Shown piece after piece: positions 7,684 to 17,508 of a DNA stretch of 64,000 nucleotides. The translations under genes and the position numbers were made by a program. Position 1 is the first letter of the stretch, and each line of letters opens with the position of its first letter. The notes below the pieces were generated by a model. It saw only the letters and a program-made list of their open reading frames with translations. It was not told the origin of the DNA and searched no databases. The stretch comes from Chloroflexota bacterium (GTDB lineage Bacteria > Chloroflexota > Anaerolineae > Aggregatilineales > Phototrophicaceae), in the NCBI GenBank assembly GCA_026708115.1, contig JAPOVL010000041.1, forward strand, positions 1 to 64,000, written 5' to 3'.

Positions 7684-8919
7684 CAGAGCAATCGCACCAA
7701 AAAATTAAAGGTGAATAGAATGGGTTCATCAATATGGATGAGGAGTAAGCGAGATGAGCCTAAGTGGCATAGCGGAAGCCTTTGCCGGTTTAGAAGACCC
7801 GCGCCGTGAGCACGGCCAATTACACAAGCTGCTGGATATCATCATCATCGCTATCCGCGCGGTGATCAGCGGGGCGGAGACCTGGGTGGATATTGTTGAT
7901 TTTGGCGAGGATAAACAGGAATGGCTAAAGGGATTTTTAGAGTTGCCCAACGGCATTCCTTCGCATGATACCTTTGCCCGGGTATTCCAACTATTAGACC
8001 CGCAGCAGGTACAACTGTGCTACCAAGATTGGATTCGTAGCATCAAGCCGGTTTTAGCTGAGGGCGATATTGTGGCAATAGACGGGAAGACGATGCGGCG
8101 CAGCCATGATCGCAGTCAAAGAAAGAGCGCTCTGCATCTGCTGCATGCCTGGTCAGTGGAAGCGGGCTTGGTCTTGGGAAAGCAGGCGGTGGATGAGAAA
8201 AGCAATGAGATACCTGAAATACCGCAACTGCTGAAATTGCTACTTTTGAAAGGCTGCATCGTGACCTTGGATGCGATGGGCTGTCAGAAAGACATCGCTG
8301 AGGCCATTGTCAGCGAGCACGGAGCGGATTATGTCATAGCCTTAAAGGAAAACCAGGGCAGTTTGTACGATACAGTTCAGTCCCTCTTCGCATATGCGGA
8401 TGCCCACCATCCGCGCTTGATAGGGCGATATAGCCACACTGAAGAAATCAGCAAGCCGCGCGGTCAGGTCGAGCGCCGTGTCTGTGATGTGATGACCAAT
8501 GTCGCTGTTTTGAATGATTTGAGCGAGCAAGAGGGATGGACGGGCTTGCAGACGATTGCCCGTGTCCAACATGCGCAATGACTAGATGGACAGTGGCAAG
8601 ACACACAGACGCGCTATTTCATCTCCTCATTACAACAGCAGGATGCCACTCAATTCCTGCGAACGATTCGTTCGCACTGGCATATTGAAAACAAGCTCCA
8701 TCGGGTCTTGGATGTGACCTTCCGACAAGACGACAGCCGTATCCGGATTGGACACAGCCCAGAAAACTTTGCGCTGATACAGCATATCGCCTTGGCATTG
8801 CTCAAAAAACATCCCAAAAAAATCAGTCTGCGGCGCAAACGATTACAGTCAGCACGGAACGATAAGCTCCGATGGCAAATCCTCAACGCCTTCTCCTAAA
8901 TTCTGGTGCGATTGCTCTG
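7684..8919 (+). mobile_element. ISAs1-family insertion sequence, complete ends
   Basis: This element is 1236 bp long. It is bounded by perfect 16-bp inverted repeats, CAGAGCAATCGCACCA at 7684-7699 and its complement at 8904-8919. It is flanked by a 9-bp direct repeat GCTTGCCCC at 7675-7683 and 8920-8928, within the 8-10 bp usual for ISAs1. It carries a single transposase frame interrupted by a TGA. Confidence 0.9.
7754..8899 (+). pseudogene. ISAs1-family transposase, interrupted by an in-frame TGA
   Basis: The frame would encode 381 residues, normal for ISAs1 DDE transposases. The N-terminal helical domain FAGLEDPRREHGQLHKLLDI is followed by the first catalytic Asp (IVAIDGKTMRRS) and the second (VTLDAMGCQ). 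A TGA at 8579-8581 stops translation after 275 residues. The same frame then continues with no other lesion to TAA 8897-8899, including the third catalytic residue in HWHIENKLHRVLDVTF. The break looks like one base change, probably CGA to TGA. The short product lacks the catalytic Glu and should be inactive, though it could still bind DNA. Confidence 0.92.
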
Positions 8920-9015
8920 GCTTGCCCCCTTCCAACCTTCGCAAAAGCCCTCGAGCGCGCTAAGATAAGCCTTCACTTGCAGCGCTCGCCAACGTCCATT
9001 CTTGCGGTACAGCCC

Positions 9016-10263
9016 ATGCCCATGCGCTTGTTCATCGCACTGCTCTTGCTTTTCCCCCAATCGTCCGCCTTTGCCCAAGACGGCGTCACCGAGGCCATGC
9101 GCGCGCAACTCCTGGACATTCAGCGGCAGGTCATGGAACGGCGACAATTGGACCTGTTGGCGGATGCGCCCTTGACCTTTCCCTCCGGCAGCGAACTGAA
9201 GGCTTTCCTGAAGCGCCGTTTTCAAGAGGACTACCCGCCGGAGCAGCTTGAAACAGATCTGGTATTTTTGCGCGCTCTCGATCTCGCTCCGCCGGGGCTG
9301 GATCTGGAAGCTGCGCTGCAAGATTTCTGGTTGACCTGGATCGGTGGCTTTTACAATGTGATCGACGGCTCTGTCAACATCGTCCTCCGCGCCGAAGATG
9401 ACGCCGACAAATTGACCATCCCGCAGCAGGTAATTTATGCCCACGAAATCGTTCATGCCCTGCAAGATCAGCACTTCGACCTGGAACGCATCATTGACGA
9501 TGCCAATAAGGAAGGCGACCGCGATCGCCGCCTGGCAATGCACGCGCTGTTTGAAGGCGATGCCAATTACATCATGCTTGACTTCTTGCGCCGCCTGAAC
9601 GACGCCGACCCAGACGCCGTGAACCGCGCCTATTCCGCGCTTCAGAGACCGAATTTCGATCCCGATATACCTCCCGTTATCATCGATGTGATTGAGTTCC
9701 CCTACCGGCAAGGTTATCACTTCATAGCGGAGCTGATCGCTGCGCTCGGCTGGGAAGGCGTCAACGAAGCCCTTCGCCGCAATCCGCCCCAGACGACCGA
9801 ACAAATCTATCATCCGCAACGCTATCTGGCCGGGGAAGGCGCCATGCCCGTCAGCATGCCTGATCTGAGCGAGATTGTCGGCCTCGCATGGCGACAGGCC
9901 TATGACGGACCTGTCGGCGAATTCTTCTTGCGCCAGCATTTGCGGGTCCATCTCGCCGAATTCCAGGCCGATGATCTCGCCAGTGGATGGGGCGGCGACC
10001 GCATGACCGTCTTCACCAACGAGACCGATGATCAGCTGACATGGGTACTCTACCAGATATGGGATTCGCCCGAAGACGCCGGGGAATTCGCCCGGGGCTA
10101 TCAGCATTTGCTGGAAAGGCGCTATCGTCAGATCTCCGATGACGGGCGCTGCTGGGTCGCCGAGACGACGCACTGTATAGCCCAGATCGGCGAGAAGGAA
10201 ACGCGCATCAGCGCCGCGCCGCGGGCGGAACAAGCGCTGGTGCTGCTGGCCCTCGACGATTGA
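9016..10263 (+). CDS. Secreted HExxH zinc metallopeptidase-like protein
   Basis: The protein is about 415 residues. A signal peptide (MRLFIALLLLFPQSSAFAQ) follows the two candidate ATG codons at 9016 and 9022. The zinc-binding helix H143-E-I-V-H147 lies in YAHEIVHALQDQHF, and E180 in LFEGDANY is a likely third ligand, giving a gluzincin pattern. I do not recognise a characterised family. It should act outside the membrane. The open frame continues upstream to 8872, but that part lies across the IS end and is not plausible as protein. The IS inserted about 90 bp upstream may have changed its promoter. Confidence 0.75.
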   Translation: MPMRLFIALLLLFPQSSAFAQDGVTEAMRAQLLDIQRQVMERRQLDLLADAPLTFPSGSELKAFLKRRFQEDYPPEQLETDLVFLRALDLAPPGLDLEAALQDFWLTWIGGFYNVIDGSVNIVLRAEDDADKLTIPQQVIYAHEIVHALQDQHFDLERIIDDANKEGDRDRRLAMHALFEGDANYIMLDFLRRLNDADPDAVNRAYSALQRPNFDPDIPPVIIDVIEFPYRQGYHFIAELIAALGWEGVNEALRRNPPQTTEQIYHPQRYLAGEGAMPVSMPDLSEIVGLAWRQAYDGPVGEFFLRQHLRVHLAEFQADDLASGWGGDRMTVFTNETDDQLTWVLYQIWDSPEDAGEFARGYQHLLERRYRQISDDGRCWVAETTHCIAQIGEKETRISAAPRAEQALVLLALDD

Positions 10264-10433
10264 GCCCCCGGCGCCTGCGCAGCTTGTCACAAGCGGACTG
10301 CTAGACGCCGAAAATATATCCCTTGCGTCATTCTCAGAAGTGTCTCTGTGCCCTCAGTAGGACCAACAAAATAATGCGAAAGAATCTCATTTCTAGCGAA
10401 AGTTCTAGATCTAATCCGAGTCTCGCCGAACGC

Positions 10434-10535
10434 GCTCCCCCTCCCTGATGCCTCGGGGAGGGGGCCGGGGGGTGGGGTTGAATAAGGGCGCGTTAATACT
10501 CTCATTACTGTCGTGGAACGACTTCTGTGCTTAGA
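10434..10535. repeat. G-rich hairpin repeat family C, copy
   Basis: It begins with a hairpin CTCCCCCTCCC...GGGAGGGGG, then G-rich sequence, and ends with CTCATTAC.....TGGAACGACT. The same end occurs at 20869-20892 after a similar hairpin, so the two are copies of one unit of roughly 90 bp. Confidence 0.6.
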
Positions 10536-10609
10536 TTTTCTTGCATGACCTTCTTGCACTTACCACGCTCGCCAGCAAACCCCACCTCACGAAAGACCGC
10601 CTTTTGGCT

Positions 10610-10615
10610 TATAAT
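10610..10615 (+). promoter_or_regulatory. -10 box of the MoxR gene
   Basis: A consensus TATAAT lies 41 bp before the ATG at 10656. No convincing -35 was found. Confidence 0.5.
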
Positions 10616-10655
10616 GCCTGCCACTGCCACCAACGAGCGATCGAGGCAAACATAA

Positions 10656-11657
<1,002 letters not shown>

Positions 11658-11660
11658 ACC

Positions 11661-12479
11661 ATGCCCAAGCTCTCCATTCAAGAAGGCTTGCTGCCGGGCA
11701 TAACAGTCGAAGAACGCCTTGCCGCGGCCGCGCAGTTGAACATTGACGGCGTCGAATTCCCCGCTCAGGACCTCGATGCGCGTTTGCCGCGCATCGCCGC
11801 AGCGCTGGACGCCAATGGCATGGAAGCCAGCGGCATCAATATGGGACGCCAAGATGGCTGCCTGTCGGCGGACCCCGCGCGCCGCGCGGCTGCCGTCGAC
11901 AGCCTGCGAGAGGCCCTCGCCTGCGCGCTTGACCTGGAAGCGGATTATGTCACCTTTGTCCCGCAGTGCGGCGAAACCGATCTGCCGGACCTGACGCCTT
12001 ACGCTTCCCCAATGGAATTGCAAAAAGAGTTGCTGATCTGGCTGCTGCGCGGTGTCTCCGATCTTTGCGACGCCATGGACGTGCTACTGGCGCTGCAACC
12101 GCTCAACCATTACGAAACAGCCTTCATCACGCGGCTCGATCAAGCCGCCTACTTTAGGCGCCAGGTCGACGCTCATCCCAAGATCACCGTCGCCGCAAAT
12201 CTTTATCACATGGCCCTGGAAGAAGAAAATCTGCTGACCGCGCTGCGGCAGCGCAATGACGACATCGGCCTTATCTACCTGTCGGAGAACAATCGGCGGC
12301 TGCCCGGGCAGGGCGTTCTGCCATTCCTAGCCATCGGCGAGGCTTTGGCCCAGATGGCATTCGACGGCTGGTTGGTCCTGGAAGGCCTTGCAACAACTGG
12401 CGACCCCGAACGCGTGCGGCAGACCTTTCAGGATTTGCCCGGCAGCATCCAGTTCTTGCGCGGCGCCGGCCTCCTATAG
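11661..12479 (+). CDS. Sugar phosphate isomerase/epimerase-like TIM-barrel protein
   Basis: This 272-residue protein looks like the xylose-isomerase-like TIM-barrel (AP_endonuc_2) family. Supporting features are the N-terminal QEGLLPGITVEERLAAAAQL...GVEFPAQDL, alternating strand-helix spacing, NLYHMALEEENL, and a C-terminal FDGWLVLEGLA. Members isomerise or epimerise sugars, inositols or hydroxypyruvate. Its metal-ligand pattern is not fully clear, so the substrate is unknown. It follows the MoxR gene by 4 nt. The unrelated sugar kinase at 13042 is on the other strand. Confidence 0.75.
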   Translation: MPKLSIQEGLLPGITVEERLAAAAQLNIDGVEFPAQDLDARLPRIAAALDANGMEASGINMGRQDGCLSADPARRAAAVDSLREALACALDLEADYVTFVPQCGETDLPDLTPYASPMELQKELLIWLLRGVSDLCDAMDVLLALQPLNHYETAFITRLDQAAYFRRQVDAHPKITVAANLYHMALEEENLLTALRQRNDDIGLIYLSENNRRLPGQGVLPFLAIGEALAQMAFDGWLVLEGLATTGDPERVRQTFQDLPGSIQFLRGAGLL

Positions 12480-12564
12480 ATCTTTATTCCCCGCTTATAT
12501 TCTCCTGAGAACAAAAAATCGCTGAGGCTTCCCGGCGATCTATTACAGTAATAAGTATTTTCTA

Positions 12565-12591
12565 TGGGGACACGCCCATGGCCTGTCCCCA
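12565..12591. terminator. Bidirectional hairpin between convergent genes
   Basis: Perfect 8-bp arms TGGGGACA (12565-12572) and TGTCCCCA (12584-12591) enclose an 11-nt loop between the isomerase and the convergent HU gene. No long T run follows, so terminator function is inferred from position. Confidence 0.5.
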
Positions 12592-12609
12592 AATAATTTC
12601 ACGTTGTGC

Positions 12610-12882
12610 CTAATTCACTGCGTCAGAAAGGCCCGCCCCCGCTTTGAACTTCACGACCTTCTTGGCAGCAATCTGAATCTCTTCCCCGGTACGCGGATTG
12701 CGTCCGGTACGCGCATCACGTTGTTCAACAGACCACGAGCCAAAGCCAACCAGTGCAATCCGTTCCCCGCCTGACAAACCTTCTGTAACCGAATCTACGA
12801 AGGCATCCAGCGCTCTACCGGCGTCTGCCTTGCTCAGACCCGATTTCCCTGCGATTGAACCAATCAATTCAGCTTTGTTCAT
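12610..12882 (-). CDS. hup: HU-family DNA-binding protein
   Basis: This 90-residue histone-like protein has the full HU/IHF fold: [21 protein letters not shown] at the start, the conserved GFGSWSV strand, and the DNA-binding arm with [15 protein letters not shown]. It compacts and bends DNA as a homodimer. An AAGGAGC ribosome-binding site and a TATACT -10 box lie upstream on the minus strand. It is the only nucleoid protein in the window. Confidence 0.95.
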   Translation of the reverse strand: MNKAELIGSIAGKSGLSKADAGRALDAFVDSVTEGLSGGERIALVGFGSWSVEQRDARTGRNPRTGEEIQIAAKKVVKFKAGAGLSDAVN

Positions 12883-12916
12883 TTTAATTGCTCCTTAAAG
12901 TAAATGCTGATGCGGT

Positions 12917-12922
12917 AGTATA
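12917..12922 (-). promoter_or_regulatory. -10 box of the HU gene
   Basis: TATACT on the minus strand lies about 35 nt upstream of the HU start. A weak CTGTTT sits 16 bp further up. Confidence 0.45.
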
Positions 12923-13041
12923 ACACATTTTCGCCCTAAAACAGGCGTTAATTGCCAAAATCTATGCAATATACGTTGCCCTAGCAACTTTCTAAGACTT
13001 AGTCAACCCTTAACAATTCATTGTCGACTAATTATTGCCTT

Positions 13042-13950
13042 TCAATTAGCAAATTGTGTGAGAAACGTATCGACTTCAGGCCGCGTAGGCAAGGCCGCTC
13101 GGCCACCCACGGCGCGGCAATTTAGCGATCCGACCGCGGCCGCAAAGCGCGCCATCCGCGGCGCCTCCCAGTCTTCCAGCAGCACAGCCATGAACCCGCC
13201 ATGATAAGCATCGCCCGCGCCCGTCGTATCCACGACATCGACTTCAAACGCGGGAATATGCCTCGTTCCACCCTCCCAGGCAACCACCGATCCGCGCGCG
13301 CCCAGCGTAACCGCGGCGATTGTGGCGCCCCCCTCGCAAAGGGCTTCCGCCACAGCCTCCGGGGCGCGGCCCGGCATCCAGGCCTCTGCCCACTGCTGGG
13401 GCACGATCGGCACATCGACATAGGGCAGGACTTCCTTGATGATCTCGTAGGGACGCGCCGGATCTAACACCACCTTCATGTTCGCTTCCCGCGCCCAGCG
13501 CGCCGCTTGCAGCGTCAACTCGCTGACATCGTCGATGAACAGCACTTTGGCGGTTGTTATGTCCGCCCGCGTGATCTCGCTCAATGCGATTGGCCTGCCC
13601 GTGGGCGGGCGCGTCATGATGCTGCGGTCGCCGCTCCTTTCATCAACCAGTATCAACGAGACATGCGACTCGCCCCCCGCGCGCGCGATCAGCTTCGAGG
13701 TGTCGACGCCCTCGCTTTCCAGCTCCTGACGAATGTATTGCCCGGCGTCATCGTCGCCGACCAGCGCGATGATCTTGGTCCGCGCCCCCAGGCGCGCCGC
13801 CGCCACCAAGGCGCATGACGCCAGACCGCCCGGCTGCATCAAGTACGCGCTCGCCTTCATATTGACATTGTTGCCCGGCATATGCGGCACAATCATCAAA
13901 TGATCGACCGTGCACACGCCGATGCCGACGATATCAGGCACCTCCGACAT
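13042..13950 (-). CDS. PfkB-family carbohydrate kinase
   Basis: This 302-residue ribokinase/PfkB-type kinase has the N-terminal substrate region VCTVDHLMIVPHMP, the GG motif MQPGGLASCALVAAARLGA and the C-terminal DTTGAGDAYHGGF signature with catalytic base D247. It should phosphorylate a sugar or nucleoside with ATP in the cytoplasm; the substrate cannot be told from sequence. ATG 13950 is preferred over TTG 13953, and GGAGGGCGG lies a few nt upstream. It stands alone, divergent from the DinB gene. Confidence 0.9.
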   Translation of the reverse strand: MSEVPDIVGIGVCTVDHLMIVPHMPGNNVNMKASAYLMQPGGLASCALVAAARLGARTKIIALVGDDDAGQYIRQELESEGVDTSKLIARAGGESHVSLILVDERSGDRSIMTRPPTGRPIALSEITRADITTAKVLFIDDVSELTLQAARWAREANMKVVLDPARPYEIIKEVLPYVDVPIVPQQWAEAWMPGRAPEAVAEALCEGGATIAAVTLGARGSVVAWEGGTRHIPAFEVDVVDTTGAGDAYHGGFMAVLLEDWEAPRMARFAAAVGSLNCRAVGGRAALPTRPEVDTFLTQFAN

Positions 13951-14038
13951 CAAAAACCGCCCTCCGAAGATGAATCCGCGCCCACCTTTTTAACCCAAAT
14001 CCTGGCTCGCCGCAATTCCAGATCTCGAAGCTTGCGGC

Positions 14039-14068
14039 TTGGGAAAAGCGCCCCCGCTCCGTTACAAT
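14039..14068 (+). promoter_or_regulatory. Promoter of the DinB-glycosylase operon
   Basis: TTGGGA (14039-14044) and TACAAT (14063-14068) are separated by 18 bp. Transcription would start about 35 nt before the ATG at 14109. Confidence 0.45.
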
Positions 14069-14108
14069 GCCCAGACCGAGTCCAGTCTTCAATCAGGAGG
14101 AAATGACA

Positions 14109-14576
14109 ATGGAAACACGAGCCGATATGATCGCCGCCGTCCGCAACCTGCCCGCGCAACTGCGCCAGAAAGTCAGCGGCTTGACCGTCGAGCAACTGAC
14201 CACGCCCTACAACCAGGGCGAATGGACCATCGCCCAAAATGTCCATCACCTGGCGGATACGCACATGGTCTGCATCCGACGCTTCAAGCTCATCCTAACC
14301 AGCCCCGAATTCCACTTCACGCCCTACGATGTCGACGCCATCGCCGAATACCCCGATGCCAAAGACGCCGATATCGAGCATTCGCTCAAAATCCTCGACG
14401 GCTTGCAAGCCCGCTGGGCCATCTTGCTGGAAAACCTCAGCGATGAAGAATGGGCCAAGGTCGGTTTCTCCCAGCGCGGCGCTCTCAGCATCGAAGAAAT
14501 AGCCCGCATCTACGCCCAGCACGGGCTCAACCATCTGGTTCAGATTCAGGACGTGGTCGACTGCATGCCCGCATGA
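14109..14576 (+). CDS. DinB/YfiT-family putative metal-dependent hydrolase
   Basis: This 155-residue four-helix DinB-fold protein resembles the YfiT branch. The His residues typical of its metal site are at NVHHLADTHM and in the C-terminal YAQHGLNHLVQI. Family members are thiol transferases or hydrolases. The ATG at 14109 is preferred over 14103 because AGGAGG at 14095-14100 is then 8 nt away. The stop overlaps the start of the DNA glycosylase (ATGA), so the two proteins are translationally coupled. Confidence 0.87.
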   Translation: METRADMIAAVRNLPAQLRQKVSGLTVEQLTTPYNQGEWTIAQNVHHLADTHMVCIRRFKLILTSPEFHFTPYDVDAIAEYPDAKDADIEHSLKILDGLQARWAILLENLSDEEWAKVGFSQRGALSIEEIARIYAQHGLNHLVQIQDVVDCMPA

Positions 14577-15463
14577 CAACGACCTCTTTTCGCATCGAGA
14601 CCGCGCCCCAATTCGATTTCCGCAGCACAGTATTCAGCCACGGCTGGTACATGCTGGCGCCCTTCTCCTGGGACGCGGAAACAGGGGCCCTCTCCACCAT
14701 CTACCAGACGAAGGCCGGCCCGGTCCGGTGCCTGGCGCTCAGCGCGACTGGGTCCGGCCTCCGCGTCGATTTGCCCGATTCCCCCGCGCTTGAAACTGAC
14801 CTGCGCGCCGAACTGGAGTCGCGCGTCCGCCGCATCCTCAGCCTGGACTGGGACTTGCGCCCTTTCTACGCCGCCATGCGCGGCTTTCCTGGCTACCATT
14901 GGCTGGAAGCGGAAAAGCGCGGGCGCATCCTGGTCGGCGCCGACCTCTGGGAAGACCTGGCCAAGGTCCTGCTGACTACCAACACCACCTGGGCGCAAAC
15001 CGTGCAATGCTGCGCGCGGCTCTGTCAACTGGGTCCGCCGCATCCCTCCCTCCCCGGCCGCTGCGCCTTCCCAAGCGCCGGGCAAATCGCCGCCCTGGAT
15101 TTTGATGCTTTTGCGGATACCCTGCGCGCGGGCTATCGCAACGCCTATCTTTACGAACTGGCGGGCAGAATCGCCGACGGCGAACTGGATCTCGACGCCT
15201 GGCTGCAGCTCGATAGCGCCAACTTGTATGCAGCGGTCAAGTCCCTGAAGGGTTTCGGCGACTACGCCGCTGGCACCATCGCGCGTATGACAGGTCACTT
15301 TGACAGAATCGCCATCGACAGCGCCTGTCGCGAGATGTACGCGGAACGCCACAACAACGGCGTCAAAGGCAGCGACGCCGATATCGCTCGGCATTACGCC
15401 GCCTTCGGGCAGTGGCGGGGCCTGGTGATGTGGATGGACGTCATGCGACCTTATACAGAATAA
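14573..15463 (+). CDS. HhH-GPD DNA glycosylase (AlkA/OGG-like)
   Basis: This 296-residue protein has the layout of AlkA-type base-excision glycosylases: an N-terminal beta-rich domain (about 1-95), then the helical HhH-GPD domain. The hairpin LKGFGDYAAG begins at residue 225, and the catalytic Asp is D249 in RIAIDSACRE. No iron-sulphur Cys cluster is visible. It should remove damaged (alkylated or oxidised) bases. The overlap with the DinB gene suggests a joint damage response, which is inference. Confidence 0.85.
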   Translation: MTTTSFRIETAPQFDFRSTVFSHGWYMLAPFSWDAETGALSTIYQTKAGPVRCLALSATGSGLRVDLPDSPALETDLRAELESRVRRILSLDWDLRPFYAAMRGFPGYHWLEAEKRGRILVGADLWEDLAKVLLTTNTTWAQTVQCCARLCQLGPPHPSLPGRCAFPSAGQIAALDFDAFADTLRAGYRNAYLYELAGRIADGELDLDAWLQLDSANLYAAVKSLKGFGDYAAGTIARMTGHFDRIAIDSACREMYAERHNNGVKGSDADIARHYAAFGQWRGLVMWMDVMRPYTE

Positions 15464-15487
15464 GGGATAACAAGGAGTTGTTCGCTC

Positions 15488-15649
15488 ATGCCGAAGTCAG
15501 CATTTGAAATAACCGATGATACCAAGAATGTCTTCTTTCGCCCTTCATCAAAACGAGTGTATTTCGACGACAAGAACGCGCCGCCACTAAGGAGGCGTAC
15601 ACCAAAGCCGACCAAGACGAAGCCAAAACCTGTTCAGTCGGACGAATAG
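15488..15649 (+). CDS. Small basic hypothetical protein (53 residues)
   Basis: This short frame follows the glycosylase by 24 nt. AAGGAG at 15472-15477 lies 10 nt before its ATG. The product begins MPKSAFEITDDTKNVFFRPS and ends in a Lys/Pro-rich tail with repeated Pro-Lys-Thr. I do not recognise it. The strong ribosome-binding site and position at the end of the operon support it. Confidence 0.45.
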   Translation: MPKSAFEITDDTKNVFFRPSSKRVYFDDKNAPPLRRRTPKPTKTKPKPVQSDE

Positions 15650-15701
15650 CTGCTCAATAAATCAACTATCTCGAGTGGCTTGCGACGACGAATACTGTAA
15701 C

Positions 15702-17138
15702 TCAGGTTCGGACGAATCTAGCCACGTCTCGCTTCAGCTTCGCCAGCGATGCCTCGTGCAAATACATCATGTGGCCCGCCTCGTATTCCTCGATGACCAC
15801 ATTGTCCCGCAAGCTGGCGTCCAAACCCATGTGGCTCAATGAGTAATACGCCGCCTGGAATGGCGTCGCCAGGTCATAATAGCCCTGTGCCACCAGCACC
15901 TTCATGAAAGGATTCTTGGCGAAGGCGGCCCGCAATCCCTCGCTGGTATCAGGAAACTGCCCGCCTTCATATTTCCAGTTTCGATGCACTTCGGAGTTCA
16001 TGATCTCATAATTGAGATCGGTCTGGTAACCCAGCGCCTCCCGCACGTACTGGTTAAAGGTCGCGCTGTACGGCGGCGTGATGGCATGCGACGCCGGGTC
16101 GAAATCGTAAGTCTGCCCTTCCGCCGACGCCATGATGCCGACGAAGCGCGAATCCAGCCGCCCCACCGCCCGTTTCTCATTGCGCAGCAATTCCTTGCAA
16201 AAGCTCAAAATATTGATGCGCAGGTCAGCGCCCAGAACAAAGCGTTCGCTCAAGCCCGTGTAACGCGCCAACTGCGCCGCCACCGCGCCGCGCTCCCCTT
16301 CGCTTAGCCGGTCGCCTTTCGCCAGCGCCACCGTATAATCGCTCTCTGACCACTCCGCCACTTCGCTCAACAATTCCCGCAGCGCTCGCGCCTGCAATTC
16401 CTCAGCCAGCTTGCCGTGATAATGCGCCGTGGCGCAATAACTCGGCAGAAACAGCGTATAAGGCAAATCATTCGCCTTGGTGAATCGCGCTGTCTGGAAG
16501 TTCATGATCGTCGAGATCAAGACCACCCCGTTGAAGGCGATGCCGCGGTCGATCAAGTGCCCGGCCAGCCCCGCGGCCCGCGTGGTGCCATAACTCTCCC
16601 CCGCCAGGTAAAGCGGCGAGGTCCAGCGCCGGTTGCGCGACAAGTACAGGCGAATGAATTCGCCCACCGCCTCCAGGTCCGCTTCCAGGCCCCAGTACTT
16701 TTGATTGTCATCGGGATCGCTGGCCCGCGAATAGCCCGTGCCCACCGGGTCGATGAAGACCAAATCGCCCAGATCGAGCCAGGTATAGGCGTTGTCGATC
16801 AGCCGGTAAGGCGGCGGCGGCATGAAGCCCTCCTCGCCCATCTCCACCCGCCGCGGACCCAGCGCCCCCATGTGCAGCCAGATCGACGCCGAGCCCGGTC
16901 CCCCGTTGAAGACGAAGATCAGCGGCCGCTCCGCCGGATCAGCCTCGCCCTCCAGCGTATAAGCAACGTAAAACATCTGGGCGGCGATCTTGTCCCGCGC
17001 GTCCTTCAGCGGCATCTTGCCCGCCGTCGCGCTGTAAGACAGCGCCCCGCCCTCCACTTCCAGCCGGTGCGAACTCACCACCGGCGCTTCTTCCTTGATC
17101 TCGGGTTCAGATTTGGGCTTCTCGCTGCTGTCGGGCAT
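15702..17138 (-). CDS. Peptidase S10 (serine carboxypeptidase-like) protein
   Basis: This 478-residue protein has the S10 alpha/beta-hydrolase pattern: FVFNGGPGSAS (oxyanion region, about 76-86), VFIDPVGTGYSR, the nucleophile S182 in LAGESYGTTRAAG, D422 in GYYDLATPF and H456 in EAGHMMYLH. It should release C-terminal residues from peptides. No signal peptide is seen; the N-terminus is charged and Glu/Pro-rich, so a cytoplasmic place is likely. It is a stand-alone gene. Confidence 0.92.
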   Translation of the reverse strand: MPDSSEKPKSEPEIKEEAPVVSSHRLEVEGGALSYSATAGKMPLKDARDKIAAQMFYVAYTLEGEADPAERPLIFVFNGGPGSASIWLHMGALGPRRVEMGEEGFMPPPPYRLIDNAYTWLDLGDLVFIDPVGTGYSRASDPDDNQKYWGLEADLEAVGEFIRLYLSRNRRWTSPLYLAGESYGTTRAAGLAGHLIDRGIAFNGVVLISTIMNFQTARFTKANDLPYTLFLPSYCATAHYHGKLAEELQARALRELLSEVAEWSESDYTVALAKGDRLSEGERGAVAAQLARYTGLSERFVLGADLRINILSFCKELLRNEKRAVGRLDSRFVGIMASAEGQTYDFDPASHAITPPYSATFNQYVREALGYQTDLNYEIMNSEVHRNWKYEGGQFPDTSEGLRAAFAKNPFMKVLVAQGYYDLATPFQAAYYSLSHMGLDASLRDNVVIEEYEAGHMMYLHEASLAKLKRDVARFVRT

Positions 17139-17508
17139 GGACGGCCCTCCTTCCGATGTAAATGGGATTTGCTCACACTATAGCGCTCTGAGAGGTCTAC
17201 GGCAACGCGCGGGATTTTCTCGTCTGCGGCGCCGCGTAGGGATACTGCAGTGTTTCCACCAGAGCTGCTCGGCAGCAGCGAATTGTCCTGGCTCCCCGTA
17301 TGGCACTTTCGTATATGAGCCACTGTACTAAAAGAGAGAGACGCAGAAGTAGTAACAAATCAATTATACGTATTTGACACCATCTAAATCTTCCCCATTT
17401 CAATGGATCGTGCAGATACAGACCGTTGGGAAGGGACCGGGGGATGGGGTAAGCCGGTGCTAATGTCTCTTTAATCTCTTGCTATAACTTAGATTATGAT
17501 GCAAACCT
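17139..17508. other. Intergenic region with degenerate repeats
   Basis: No gene is seen. It contains a decayed repeat A fragment (17250-17300, GCTGCTCGGCAGCAGCGAA), the AGAGAGAGACGCAGA tail seen after other copies, and a partial G-rich repeat C (17425-17475). Confidence 0.5.

Larger units (their letters stand above)
10264..10655. other. Intergenic region with repeats and the MoxR promoter
   Basis: No gene is seen. It contains a G-rich hairpin repeat (family C, 10434-10535), a fragment resembling the CACAGAG repeat at 10335-10360, and a promoter before the MoxR gene. Confidence 0.6.
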
